The notes: generated by a model from the sequence alone, not told the origin. A stretch of 64,000 nucleotides of DNA from a sulfur-oxidizing endosymbiont of Gigantopelta aegis (GCF_016097415.1 NZ_JAEHGE010000002.1:124001-188000), one strand, 5' to 3'; numbered from the stretch's first letter, positions 34,666 through 43,621 are shown. A program made the numbers and translations.

Positions 34666-35909
34666 TGTGATTTCCCTGCTGTTTTAGAATTGTTACTGAG
34701 TAGCCAGGACTTATTAAACACTGCATGTTTTATGTGACTTTTGTGCCAAGTATACAAGAGGTGAATGTTGCCATTTTGTGTTTGTAACAGCCAGGGGTAA
34801 GAAAACTGCTGGCTCTTATCGGGAGGAACTAAGACATTTTTCTCGACTACTTGTGCCAATTGCCATGTTTCTCCTGCATCTTGGGAGATCGCGAGGGAAA
34901 GATCATCGCGCTCCTGAGGATCATTATTATAAGCCAATAATAAATCATGATTATCGTTCAGAGTCAGACCAATAATTCCCGCACCGGGGTTGGCTAGTGT
35001 GCTTTTTTTTACGGCTGACCAACTTTGCCCAGCATCGCTGCTGTGCTGAATGAGTATACGATTAGGAGGGGGGCCTTGATAACGCATCATAGCAATGGCA
35101 TTTTTTTCTGAGGTAGGGAAAATAATGGGTTGTAATGAGGTTTGTCCCCAGGACAAACGGGTTTTATGAATGACTTCACCCTGGCTGTTGAGCTTTAATA
35201 ATTCGCCAAATTTCCCTAATAACTCATGATAAACCGGTAGTCCGATACTGCCATCAGCATAATGAATGGCGCTGCCTTTGATGAGGGTACTGAGGTTCAA
35301 AAAAGGGGAGGTGATTAGTCGTTTAGGGCTTGACCAGGTATGCCCTTCGTCATGTGATTGGGTTAAATTAATGGCACTACCAGCCCAGCCACCCACGGAG
35401 ACACTGACATAAAATAGCCAGATGCTATTATCCGGCCCGCGAGTGACCACGGGATTACCTAATTTACGAATATAACGGGAGGTACCATTACGGGTGAATA
35501 GACGGGTAATGAGCTCCTTGTCTTGTCCCCATTGCTGGGTACTATTATCCCAGATGTTTTGATAAATGCTGACATCCTGATGGCCTTCCCGTGTGCCACC
35601 ATACCAAAAGGCCATCACATTGTTGTTCGCCAGTTCTATGGCTGTGGGACTATGGACTTCCAGGGTTGACTCATGGGAGGTAAAACTACTATGAAAAAAG
35701 GCCTTATTTTTAGCTGACTTGTCTTTAGCTGACTTATTGTTATCCAAGCCAGTCTTGTTTGAGTTATCACTTAAAGGACTTAGTTGAAACTCAACTTTGA
35801 CGGCAGGATTAAAAAGTGAGCCAGTGATGGGCAATAGAGAAATCAAGCCCAGAATAAACACGAGTTTATGACTTAAATTAGTCTTTGTGGCATGAGTTGA
35901 TGAAGTCAT
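34662..35909 (-). CDS. BNR/Asp-box protein of the sialidase superfamily, exported
   Basis: This is a 415-residue beta-propeller protein. An N-terminal hydrophobic segment (about residues 13-29) would export or anchor it. Three Asp boxes are visible: SHDEGHTWSSPK, SSDAGQSWSAVK and SQDAGETWQLAQ. An arginine-containing AFWYGGTREGHQDVSI lies near the N-terminus. The fold belongs to the Sialidase_2/BNR group, but sialidase activity is not shown; many members act on other glycans or none. It lies 6 bp after mgtE and is coupled to the membrane protein gene, heading a sigma/anti-sigma unit. Confidence 0.8.
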   Translation of the reverse strand: MTSSTHATKTNLSHKLVFILGLISLLPITGSLFNPAVKVEFQLSPLSDNSNKTGLDNNKSAKDKSAKNKAFFHSSFTSHESTLEVHSPTAIELANNNVMAFWYGGTREGHQDVSIYQNIWDNSTQQWGQDKELITRLFTRNGTSRYIRKLGNPVVTRGPDNSIWLFYVSVSVGGWAGSAINLTQSHDEGHTWSSPKRLITSPFLNLSTLIKGSAIHYADGSIGLPVYHELLGKFGELLKLNSQGEVIHKTRLSWGQTSLQPIIFPTSEKNAIAMMRYQGPPPNRILIQHSSDAGQSWSAVKKSTLANPGAGIIGLTLNDNHDLLLAYNNDPQERDDLSLAISQDAGETWQLAQVVEKNVLVPPDKSQQFSYPWLLQTQNGNIHLLYTWHKSHIKHAVFNKSWLLSNNSKTAGKSQ

Positions 35910-35915
35910 ATTGTT

Positions 35916-37289
35916 TTAAACAAGCATAATGCTGGCAAGACCAAGAAAGGCAAAAAAGCCGACGACATCGGTGACGGTGGTGAGAAAAACACCGCCTGCT
36001 AAGGCTGGATCTGCACCGGCTTTATCGAGTAATAAGGGAATAACAACACCGGAAAAAGCCGCGACCACTAGGTTGATTACTACTGCGAAACCGATAACGA
36101 TAGCCAGTGTTTGACTGGAAAACCAGAAACCGGAAATAATGGCCAAAACTAATGCCCAGAGTATGCCATTGATAAGACTGACGGATAATTCTTTGATCAT
36201 CAGACTTTGATAATTTTTGCTACTGAGTTGCCCTAAGGCCATGCCACGTATCACCAATGTGAGTGTTTGACTGCCTGCGACACCGCCCATGCTGGCGACG
36301 ATAGGCATTAATACCGCTAAGGCAACGACTTTTTCTATGGTAACTTGAAACATGCCAATAACGCTGGATGCGAGCAAGGCGGTTAATAAATTCACCCCCA
36401 ACCAAAGTGCGCGGCGCTTGCTGCTGCTGAATACCGGCGCGAACATATCGTCTTCTTCACTTAAGCCTGCCTGACTCATAAAAGTGTGCTCACCTTCATC
36501 ACGGATGACATCAACAATATCATCAATGGTAATGCGTCCCAGCAGATAGCCTAGGTCATCGACAACGGGCGCAGTGATTAAGTCACGACGTTCAAATAAG
36601 GCGGCGACTTCTGTTTGCTCGGTACTGGCATTAATGCCGCGTAGCTTAGTATTCATGACACTGGCAACAGATAATTCGGGATCACTGGTTAATAAGTCGG
36701 ATAGGTATAAAACGCCCTGATAAAATCCGGCCTTATTGACCACGATAAGATTATCAGTGGTGTCGGGTATTTGGCCTAAAAAACGCAGATAGCGCATCAC
36801 GGTTTCAAGGCTAATATCTGTGCGGATTGAAATAGTATCGGTGTTCATTAAGCCACCGGCACTGTCTTCAGCATAGGATAGTACGGATTCTAAACGTTCC
36901 CTATGTTGGGTTTCCATAGATTGCAAAAGTACCCGACTGACCACATCAGGCATGTCGGGTAATAAGTCGGCCATGTCATCGTGATCCATGGTACGGGTGG
37001 TCACAACCAGTTCATTGGTTGGCATGGATTCGATGAATTGTAGACGGATATAGTCGTTCAGATGGGTGAGGGTTTCACCCTTAAGTTCGATGGCAACTAG
37101 TGCCCAGATGCGGGCGCGTTGTTCTTCATCAGGTAGTGATTCGATTAAAAAGGCAATTTCTGCAGGGTGTAAAGAGTTGACCAGTGTCTGTACACTGGAT
37201 TCCTGGCCTTTATCAATCGCAACATAGACAGGGGCAAGTTGTTCTTGCAGTTGTTGCTCTTGTAATTGTTGTTCCTGGGCCAGTGGCAT
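35916..37289 (-). CDS. mgtE: Magnesium transporter MgtE
   Basis: MgtE is a Mg2+ channel gated by cytoplasmic Mg2+. The 457 residues show the N domain (helical repeat, residues about 20-135), two CBS domains (about 140-260, beginning DSAGGLMNTDTISIRTD and VMNTKLRG), a plug helix, and five membrane segments. PIVASMGGVAGSQTLTLVIRGMA and DPALAGGVFLTTVTDVVGFFAFLGLA contain the family's pore residues. The glutamine-rich N-terminus (QEQQLQEQQLQEQ) is locally repetitive. It may be first in the operon with the BNR/sigma genes (6-bp gap). Confidence 0.93.
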   Translation of the reverse strand: MPLAQEQQLQEQQLQEQLAPVYVAIDKGQESSVQTLVNSLHPAEIAFLIESLPDEEQRARIWALVAIELKGETLTHLNDYIRLQFIESMPTNELVVTTRTMDHDDMADLLPDMPDVVSRVLLQSMETQHRERLESVLSYAEDSAGGLMNTDTISIRTDISLETVMRYLRFLGQIPDTTDNLIVVNKAGFYQGVLYLSDLLTSDPELSVASVMNTKLRGINASTEQTEVAALFERRDLITAPVVDDLGYLLGRITIDDIVDVIRDEGEHTFMSQAGLSEEDDMFAPVFSSSKRRALWLGVNLLTALLASSVIGMFQVTIEKVVALAVLMPIVASMGGVAGSQTLTLVIRGMALGQLSSKNYQSLMIKELSVSLINGILWALVLAIISGFWFSSQTLAIVIGFAVVINLVVAAFSGVVIPLLLDKAGADPALAGGVFLTTVTDVVGFFAFLGLASIMLV

Positions 37290-37334
37290 TGGCTCCCCTT
37301 TTTTTACCTGATACTCTATTGGTATTTTATAAGG

Positions 37335-37485
37335 GACCGATCAACCTGCTTTATACTTAAATGTAGGATGTGGTGAGGAACGAAGCGCATCAAAGGCTTT
37401 AAATAAACGTTTTTGATGCGCTTCGTTGCACTCACCACATCCTACAAGTGTAAAGATAAATGGGCTTACTGGGTCAGTCCCCTTA
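37335..37485. repeat. Dispersed repeat family 2, longest copy
   Basis: A hairpin at 37363-37445 (GTAGGATGTGGTGAG... / ...CTCACCACATCCTAC, with ACGAAGCGCATCAAA mirrored by TTTGATGCGCTTCGT) is flanked by ACCGATCAACCTGCTTTA on the left and GTGTAAAGATAAATGG...GGTCAGTCCCCTT on the right. The flanks recur in reverse orientation around 57188-57290, so the mobile or duplicated unit is about 150 bp. It fills the gap between HPr and mgtE. Confidence 0.85.
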
Positions 37486-37558
37486 CAATACGCGGAGCTG
37501 AATCTTTATGTTGCTATGTAAGATAATAGTTTAACATATTGCTATTGAATATTTGTAA

Positions 37559-37825
37559 CTATTCTTCATCAAAGCGATGCTTGATTAAGAGTTCTAATGC
37601 CGCAACGGCTTCTTTTTCATCATTGCCATTGATGACGAGAGTGACTTCTATTCCCTTGCTGGCAGCCAGCATCATGACACTCATAATACTTTTGCCATTG
37701 GCAGATTTAGTGCTTGTTTTGAGTTCGATATTGGATTTAAAACTACTGGCAAGGGTCACTAGTTTGGCTGCAGCGCGAGCATGCAGGCCTAGTTTGTTGG
37801 TAATGGTCAGTGTGCGCTCAATCAT
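37559..37825 (-). CDS. HPr-like phosphocarrier protein
   Basis: The 88-residue protein of the PTS HPr family has the phospho-accepting histidine H15 in NKLGLHARAA. It also has Ser46 in SANGKSIMSVMML, the residue phosphorylated by HprK, which is encoded two genes upstream. It overlaps the EIIA gene by 4 nt. The window shows no sugar EIIB/EIIC, so the cluster looks like a regulatory PTS (PTS-Ntr type) rather than a sugar uptake system. NPr and HPr roles cannot be separated by sequence alone. Confidence 0.93.
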   Translation of the reverse strand: MIERTLTITNKLGLHARAAAKLVTLASSFKSNIELKTSTKSANGKSIMSVMMLAASKGIEVTLVINGNDEKEAVAALELLIKHRFDEE

Positions 37826-38241
37826 TTTGCTACAGAATCAGTCGTTTGATTAACAATGAAAATACTATCACTGGCACTGGAACAAGCTTTTTCTGCCAGG
37901 TCATGCAAGCTCAGGTGTGCATAGTTCATAATTCGAACTAACATCGGCAGGTTAATGCCGGTGACGATTAGGCATTTGTTAGGGGCTCTTTTTTCGGTCA
38001 GTTTGGCGGCGATATTGCTGGGGGTTGAGCCGTAAATATCAGTCACAATGAGCAACTCGTCGTTGTCACCCAATGTGTGGCAAAATGCGCGAGCTAATTC
38101 ATAGCCTTGCTCTATATCCATTTGCGAGGTGATTTTTAGGTTGTGGCAAACAATGGGAGAAACGCCCATCATATTGGTTGCAGTACTGAGAATACTACTG
38201 CCTATGTTGTCGTGAGTGATGAGTAGCAGCGTGACACTCAT
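37822..38241 (-). CDS. PTS EIIA component, mannose (fructose/sorbose) family
   Basis: The 139-residue EIIA-Man-fold protein has its phosphorylation site at H10 (MSVTLLLITHDNIG). IVTDIYGSTPSNIAAKL and GINLPMLVRIMNY are family motifs. No EIIB, EIIC or EIID partner is nearby. It probably acts as a phosphorylation-dependent regulator in the cluster ptsN-hprK-rapZ-EIIA-HPr, a gene order also found in other gamma- and betaproteobacteria. Its 3' end overlaps the HPr gene. Confidence 0.92.
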   Translation of the reverse strand: MSVTLLLITHDNIGSSILSTATNMMGVSPIVCHNLKITSQMDIEQGYELARAFCHTLGDNDELLIVTDIYGSTPSNIAAKLTEKRAPNKCLIVTGINLPMLVRIMNYAHLSLHDLAEKACSSASDSIFIVNQTTDSVAK

Positions 38242-38381
38242 GTCATCATGCCCTTAAAAAAGTGGAAGATGGCAAGATTATATGCTGAAATTCCTTGCTT
38301 TGATAGGGGACAAAGGGGATAGATTTGTATTCACTATTATTCTCTTGTTTGAGCGCGAAATCTTAGCTAAATTTGCAGATA

Positions 38382-39236
38382 TTAGACTAATTCTTTATGC
38401 CGGGCAATGACTGATTCGCGGTGCTGTTTAAAATGTTGTGTGAGTCGTTCCACCATGTAAACAGAGCGATGTTGTCCGCCAGTGCAGCCAATGGCAATGG
38501 TCAGGTAGTTACGATTATTGTCTTCAAAACAACTGAGCCATTTTTCAACATATTGCTGTATGTCATTAAACATTTCATTACAACTTTCTTGCTGATCAAG
38601 GAAGTCTATCACGGGCTGGTTTTTTCCGGTTAAGGGGCGTAGTGAGGGCTCCCAATGGGGGTTGGGTAAGCAACGCATATCAAACATCATGTCCATATCA
38701 TCGGGCAGGCCGTGTTTGAAGCCAAAGGATAGAAATTGTAGCGCCATAATGGCCTGACTATTTAAGGTATCCAAGAGTTTTATTTTGTCTCGCAATTGAT
38801 GGACATTGCAAGTCGAGGTGTCGATTTGTTGATTGGACTCGTCACGGATCATGCTGAGAATAAGGCGTTCTCGATCGATTGCTTCTTCCAGTGAGGTGAG
38901 TTCATTGGTCAGGGGGTGTTTTCTGCGAGTTTCACTGAAACGTTTGAGCAAAATACTGGTTTGCGCATGGAGAAATAGCACATGGCAGTCGATGCCATCA
39001 TCTTTTATTTGTTGGATAATTTGGGAAAATTCAGAAAAATTATCACCCAGAGTACGAGCATCGATACCAATGGCGACTTTATCGAGATAATGCCAGTTTT
39101 TTAGGCTTTTTTTCACCAACTCAGAGAGTAATTCTAAGGGTAAATTATCAATACAATAGTAGTCCAAATCTTCCAGCACTTGCAGGGCAATGGTTTTTCC
39201 TGAACCGGATAGGCCACTGACGATTTGTAGTTTCAT
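38382..39236 (-). CDS. rapZ: RapZ (YvcJ-family) nucleotide-binding RNA adapter
   Basis: In E. coli RapZ guides RNase E to the GlmZ small RNA and so controls glucosamine-6-phosphate synthase. The N-terminal Walker A is GLSGSGKT (residues 8-15). A Walker B-like ADDD/GIDART region and the conserved C-terminal IAIGCTGGQHRSVYMVERL carry the family identity. The length of 284 is typical. It follows hprK by 66 bp within the rpoN-linked cluster. Whether a GlmZ-like RNA exists here is unknown. Confidence 0.95.
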   Translation of the reverse strand: MKLQIVSGLSGSGKTIALQVLEDLDYYCIDNLPLELLSELVKKSLKNWHYLDKVAIGIDARTLGDNFSEFSQIIQQIKDDGIDCHVLFLHAQTSILLKRFSETRRKHPLTNELTSLEEAIDRERLILSMIRDESNQQIDTSTCNVHQLRDKIKLLDTLNSQAIMALQFLSFGFKHGLPDDMDMMFDMRCLPNPHWEPSLRPLTGKNQPVIDFLDQQESCNEMFNDIQQYVEKWLSCFEDNNRNYLTIAIGCTGGQHRSVYMVERLTQHFKQHRESVIARHKELV

Positions 39237-39302
39237 ATTGTTATTTTCCTGAGCTGTTCTCTATAAGGTATCTATTACAAGGTATTTGTTACGACGCATG
39301 TG

Positions 39303-39821
39303 TCACGATGCATCTATCCTATCATAATTAGAAAATTGCAAAAGTGCTGTTTTTATTATGGCTATGATATTGCGTCCTGGGTACAAATGCAGATTGATTC
39401 CAGGTATGTTTATCGCTTGAAACTGCCATTGCTGGTCGTTAGGCTGTAATAATTGTTCGGGTGTTTGTTGGTTGATAATTTCAAGTCTGTCATTTGCTTT
39501 GAGCAGGTGGATAATAAAGTGAATAGGGGAGCTGTTCTTAGCAAACTGTTCACCAAAGAGTGTCCTAACATTGATGACGCCTAAATCATGTATATGCATA
39601 AGGCTGATAAAGTCTTCAGGACAGTGGCCAATGACCTGAGTTTGGGGGCTGTTGATGGTGAATTCTGGGGCATCATCGCAAATGAGAGAGGCACCGTTTT
39701 GGATGAGTTGCAATGCTATTTCTGACTTACCAATACCACTTTCCCCTATCAGATAAACCCCGATAGCATTAATCTCAAGTAGCACACCATGCTGAGGAAG
39801 ATGCTGAGGAAGATGGGGCAT
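39303..39821 (-). CDS. hprK: Short HprK-like HPr kinase/phosphorylase (C-terminal domain only)
   Basis: HprK phosphorylates and dephosphorylates HPr at Ser46. At 172 residues this protein consists only of the C-terminal catalytic domain. Walker A is GESGIGKS (26-33), followed by LICDDAPEF and the HprK signature LMHIHDLGVINVRTLFG. A C-terminal PGRNIIAIIKTALL segment matches the family tail. Full-length enzymes have about 310 residues; the short form is typical of alphaproteobacteria. The start is close to the ptsN stop (11 bp), leaving no room for an N-terminal domain. The first codons contain a repeated CATCTTCCTCAG. Confidence 0.85.
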   Translation of the reverse strand: MPHLPQHLPQHGVLLEINAIGVYLIGESGIGKSEIALQLIQNGASLICDDAPEFTINSPQTQVIGHCPEDFISLMHIHDLGVINVRTLFGEQFAKNSSPIHFIIHLLKANDRLEIINQQTPEQLLQPNDQQWQFQAINIPGINLHLYPGRNIIAIIKTALLQFSNYDRIDAS

Positions 39822-39832
39822 TAAAACATCGA

Positions 39833-40282
39833 CTAAAGATTAATGATTAAATTATAAACAGTTTCTGGCGAGGTGGCATTGCTCAATTTTTTCCGGTTTT
39901 TTTCCTGACGAAAAAATTCGGCAAGTTTGGCGAGTATCTGTAAATGTTCTTCGGTGGAATGATCGGGGATAAGGAGAGCAAAGAGTAGGGTGACGGGTTG
40001 TTTGTCAATGGCATCATAATCAATGCCGTTTTTTAGACTAATAAACACTCCGATAGTATCAGTACATTCTGCCAGTCGTCCATGGGGGAGTGCGACACCA
40101 TGACCAATGCCGGTACTGCCTAAGCGCTCACGTTCGACCAAGGTTTCAAATACGTTGTTAATTTTATATTCAGGGTAGTTATCAGCGATAATTTGGCTGA
40201 TGGCTTCAAGTGCCTTTTTTTTACTACTGGACGGGTTGTTCAGTTGAATCTGATCAATTTTGATAAGATTGCTAAATTTCAT
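39833..40282 (-). CDS. ptsN: PTS-Ntr EIIA component PtsN
   Basis: PtsN (EIIA-Ntr) is a phosphorylation-dependent regulator of potassium transport and nitrogen or phosphate responses in studied bacteria. The 149-residue protein has the active-site histidine H67 in GIGHGVALPHGRL and the family segment LLFALLIPDHSTEEHLQILAKLAEFF. It lies between hpf and hprK in the conserved rpoN-hpf-ptsN order. Confidence 0.95.
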   Translation of the reverse strand: MKFSNLIKIDQIQLNNPSSSKKKALEAISQIIADNYPEYKINNVFETLVERERLGSTGIGHGVALPHGRLAECTDTIGVFISLKNGIDYDAIDKQPVTLLFALLIPDHSTEEHLQILAKLAEFFRQEKNRKKLSNATSPETVYNLIINL

Positions 40283-40394
40283 GATGATTGATTTTGCTTT
40301 TTATGTATAAGTTATAAATAAGAAAATGCTTCACTGGCACTGTGTTACTGGGATATTTTGCTACGTAAGACAGCGACAGTGAAGCCGAACTCAG

Positions 40395-40718
40395 TTAAAG
40401 TTCGTGGGTTTTCAAACTGACTTCACCACGGTGGTGATCAGTCATTTTTTCTTTATGTTTTTTCACTTGACGATCCAGTTTATCAATGAGACTGTCAATA
40501 GCTGAATACATGTCTTCTTCAACGGCTTCAGCGAATACTTTGTTGCCTTTTACCATCAGGGTTGCTTCCGCTTTCTGACGTTGCTTTTCAACACTTAAAA
40601 TAACATGACTATTATTGACAATATCAAAATGGCGCTCAACGCGTTCCATTTTCTGATTAACATAATCACGTAGTGAATCAGTGATGTCGATATGATGTCC
40701 GGTTATATCTACTTGCAT
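40395..40718 (-). CDS. hpf: Ribosome hibernation promoting factor, short form
   Basis: Hpf binds the 30S subunit and promotes 100S ribosome dimers in stationary phase. The 107-residue protein has the family start MQVDITGHHIDITDSLRDYVNQKMERVERHF and the basic helix YSAIDSLIDKLDRQVKKHKEKM. It lacks the C-terminal dimerisation domain of long HPF. The ribosome site GAGGAG lies upstream. Its position directly after rpoN is conserved. Confidence 0.95.
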   Translation of the reverse strand: MQVDITGHHIDITDSLRDYVNQKMERVERHFDIVNNSHVILSVEKQRQKAEATLMVKGNKVFAEAVEEDMYSAIDSLIDKLDRQVKKHKEKMTDHHRGEVSLKTHEL

Positions 40719-40879
40719 AAGATTAGCTCCTCGTTAACGATGATAAAAGAGAGATATTTAAAAAATAAATAAAACGCTTTTACCGGTTTTTAGTATCTAA
40801 GTGGCGCGTTATTAAAAAGTATAAGTCTGATTAATAATGGCTCCCTTAGTTACAATGCTTAGCGCATTTTATAATGCAC

Positions 40880-42418
40880 TCAAATAATACTCTTTCTTTC
40901 ATTAGACGGCGGTATGGACATTGATTCGCGGTATTTTGCGACTGTCCTTCGTGCCACGTTGTAGTTCTGTTCTGCCAACATGACTGATATTTTATTATCA
41001 CTCAAAGGCTTGCGACCATTTTCTGCAGCAATGAATTTTTTAATAATGGCCCGTATCGCTGTGGCTGACGCTTCGCCACCACTTGCTGTGCTGACATGGC
41101 TGGAGAAAAAATATTTTAGTTCAAAAATACCCTTGGGCGTGTGCATGTATTTTTGTGTGGTGACGCGAGAAATGGTCGACTCGTGCATCTCCACCACTTC
41201 TGCGACATCAGCTAACACTAAGGCTCGCATGTGTTCTTCACCGTATTCAAAGAAGTCCTGTTGAAAGTTTAAAATGCTCCGAGATACTTTTAATAAGGTA
41301 TCATTACGGCTTTGTAAACTTTTTATAAACCAGCGAGCTTCCTGTAAGTGATCTTTAATGGAACTCATGTCACTGTCTTTTTTAGCGCCTTTAACTAGGT
41401 TTAAATATTGTTCATTGATCTTTATATTAGGTGCAGTTTCGGCGTTTAGTTCACAAGTCCATACACCATTTATTTTTTTTACATAGACATCGGGTGTCAC
41501 ATAATGGGGTCTATCGTCAGAAATATGACTGCCGGGTCTGGGACTCAGGCTTTTGATTAGGGTAATGACCTGGGCTAATTTACCTTCGTCTAACTTCATG
41601 CGTCTTTTTAAAGTCGCAAAGTCACGGCTGGCTAATAATTTTAAATGTCGAGATACTAGAATTTTGGCTTCATTCAGCCATTGGACATCGCTATCTAATC
41701 CCCGCAATTGCAGTAATAGGTTTTCCTGTAGATCGCGTGCCCCAACACCGGGAGGATCAAAGCTTTGAATGCGATGCAGTACGGCTTCAATTTCTTCAAC
41801 TTCAATTTCATCCTCAGGTTCGAAGGCCTGTAGTAACTCTTCTAAGCTTTGGGTGAGGTAGCCGCTGTCATCAATAGCATCGATAATGGCTTCTGCAATA
41901 CTTTGATCGGTATCACTAAAGTGTGCCATTTCCATCTGCCAGATAAGATGTTCTTGTAGGCTGTCTTCAGTTTTACCATTGTTTTCAAAGAGGTTGCTAT
42001 CATCGCCACTCCATGAACTGGTGGCTGTTTGGCCTGCGGTAAAGCTACTACTGGTATCGTAAACATCATCCCAACTTGAATCGGTTGCGAGTTCGCTGGG
42101 AATTTCATTTTGGGTGTTTTCAAAGTCAATGCTATTGGCACTGAGTTCGGTGGCTAAATCATCGTTGGAAGTTTGGGTATCATTGTCAGCACTTACTTTG
42201 CTGTGTTCTTCAAGTGAAGTGTTACTGTTGTTAGATTCGTTATTATCGGATTGTGTGTCGTTGGCTTCATCGACTTCAAGCATGACATTGCTATCCAGTG
42301 CTTCTTGTATCTCCTGTTGGAGATCTAAGCTGGATAGTTGTAACAGTTTGATTGCCTGTTGCAACTGGGGAGTCATTGTCAGTTGCTGGCCTAAGCGGAG
42401 TTGAAGCGATTGTTTCAT
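40880..42418 (-). CDS. rpoN: RNA polymerase sigma-54 factor RpoN
   Basis: Sigma-54 directs transcription from -24/-12 promoters with enhancer-binding activators. The 512-residue protein has the glutamine-rich region I (MKQSLQLRLGQQLTMTPQLQQAIKLLQLS) and a long acidic region II (about 60-150, rich in Asp, Ser, Asn). Region III carries the helix-turn-helix, and the RpoN box is ARRTVAKYRESM. It lies downstream of lptB in the common lptCAB-rpoN-hpf-ptsN order, but with a 448-bp gap, so it may have its own promoter. Confidence 0.96.
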   Translation of the reverse strand: MKQSLQLRLGQQLTMTPQLQQAIKLLQLSSLDLQQEIQEALDSNVMLEVDEANDTQSDNNESNNSNTSLEEHSKVSADNDTQTSNDDLATELSANSIDFENTQNEIPSELATDSSWDDVYDTSSSFTAGQTATSSWSGDDSNLFENNGKTEDSLQEHLIWQMEMAHFSDTDQSIAEAIIDAIDDSGYLTQSLEELLQAFEPEDEIEVEEIEAVLHRIQSFDPPGVGARDLQENLLLQLRGLDSDVQWLNEAKILVSRHLKLLASRDFATLKRRMKLDEGKLAQVITLIKSLSPRPGSHISDDRPHYVTPDVYVKKINGVWTCELNAETAPNIKINEQYLNLVKGAKKDSDMSSIKDHLQEARWFIKSLQSRNDTLLKVSRSILNFQQDFFEYGEEHMRALVLADVAEVVEMHESTISRVTTQKYMHTPKGIFELKYFFSSHVSTASGGEASATAIRAIIKKFIAAENGRKPLSDNKISVMLAEQNYNVARRTVAKYRESMSIPPSNERKSII

Positions 42419-42677
42419 AGACTAAATAATTACTACCTATCAATGTCATTGTAGTGGTCAATCTGACTCACTACAACCCGTGTTATGGGGTATATAAGGA
42501 AAATATGTATTCCTTAATTTAATAGTAGCGCAAATTACATGCCATTGCAGTTGATACGGATCAAATAAGTGAGTTATTTTATAAGTAAAAAATATTGTTA
42601 AACAATATCAACTGCTTACAATTAAATTAAATTGAAGAAATTTGGTATTTATTCAGTATAATTACCGTACTCGATTA

Positions 42678-42768
42678 AATAGCTTGTCTTTACAAGGCCG
42701 CACGAGCACATCCCTGTGACGCTTTATGAAAACACCCTGTTTTCAAAACCAAGTAAAGACAAGCTATT
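42678..42768. repeat. Palindromic element in the lptB-rpoN gap
   Basis: Perfect 16-bp inverted arms AATAGCTTGTCTTTAC (42678-42693) and GTAAAGACAAGCTATT (42753-42768) enclose 59 nt. Inside is a second hairpin TGAAAAC-ACCCT-GTTTTCA (42727-42745) and a GC-rich stretch with GCACGAGCACATCCCTGTG. The rest of the 42419-42866 gap is AT-rich with no gene. It could be an RNA with a cloverleaf shape or a miniature mobile element. Confidence 0.7.
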
Positions 42769-42866
42769 CAACCGGATACTCTTTCGGTACGTTACAATAC
42801 GCTGAATAGTAACGAAATTTGTTAAAAAAGGGAAAAAGGTGAATAAACTATTAATCGCTATAAACG

Positions 42867-43604
42867 CTAAATTTTAAAGTTATCACCGAGGTAAACTTCT
42901 CGCACGCGCTCATTGTTTAGCAAACGTTCAGGTGAACCTTTTGCGATGACACTGCCATCGTTCATGATATAGGCTCGGCGACAAACACTGAGGGTTTCTC
43001 TAACATTATGATCGGTAATAAGCACACCGATATTTCTTTCCGTCAGGTGTAAAATAATTCCCTGGATATCACTGACAGAAATAGGATCAACCCCGGCAAA
43101 CGGTTCATCCAGTAAAATAAAATCAGGTTCCATGGAGAGGGTGCGGGCTATTTCAACCCGGCGACGTTCACCACCGGAAAGACTGATGCCTTCGGACTTA
43201 CGGATATGGGTAATGCTTAACTCTTCGAGCAATTGTTCAAGGCGATCTTTTCTATCGGTGCGATTGAGATCTTTGCGAGTCTGCAAAATAGCCATAATAT
43301 TATCTTCGACACTCAGCTTTCTAAAGACAGAAGCTTCCTGAGGGAGATAACCGATGCCTTGTTGGGCTCGTTTATGGATAGGTAGACGTGTCATGTCCTG
43401 GCCATTGCAGGTAATCTGGCCGCTATCGGCTTTTATGAGTCCAACGACCATGTAAAAACTGGTGGTTTTGCCAGCGCCGTTAGGACCTAGTAGGCCGACG
43501 ACTTCCCCTTTTTGTACGGAGAAGGAAACATCGTTGACGACTTTTCGTGATTTAAAGGTTTTATTGAGATTTTCTGCACGTAGTTCTAATAGGTGACTGG
43601 ACAT
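42867..43604 (-). CDS. lptB: LptB, ATPase of the lipopolysaccharide export transporter
   Basis: LptB is the cytoplasmic ABC ATPase of LptB2FGC, which extracts LPS from the inner membrane. Walker A is [13 protein letters not shown], the signature [13 protein letters not shown] and Walker [17 protein letters not shown]. The length of 245 is typical. It follows lptA by 17 bp. lptF and lptG are not in the window. Confidence 0.96.
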   Translation of the reverse strand: MSSHLLELRAENLNKTFKSRKVVNDVSFSVQKGEVVGLLGPNGAGKTTSFYMVVGLIKADSGQITCNGQDMTRLPIHKRAQQGIGYLPQEASVFRKLSVEDNIMAILQTRKDLNRTDRKDRLEQLLEELSITHIRKSEGISLSGGERRRVEIARTLSMEPDFILLDEPFAGVDPISVSDIQGIILHLTERNIGVLITDHNVRETLSVCRRAYIMNDGSVIAKGSPERLLNNERVREVYLGDNFKI

Positions 43605-43621
43605 GTTTTTTCGTTACTTAG

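Noticed and set aside
34662-35909. Functional sialidase acting on host glycans, implying an animal symbiont
   Set aside because: Only the BNR/Asp-box fold is visible. Family members have many or no enzymatic roles, so no lifestyle claim is justified.
37822-38241. EIIA-Man as evidence for mannose uptake
   Set aside because: No EIIB, EIIC or EIID genes are present nearby, and the gene sits in the regulatory PTS cluster.
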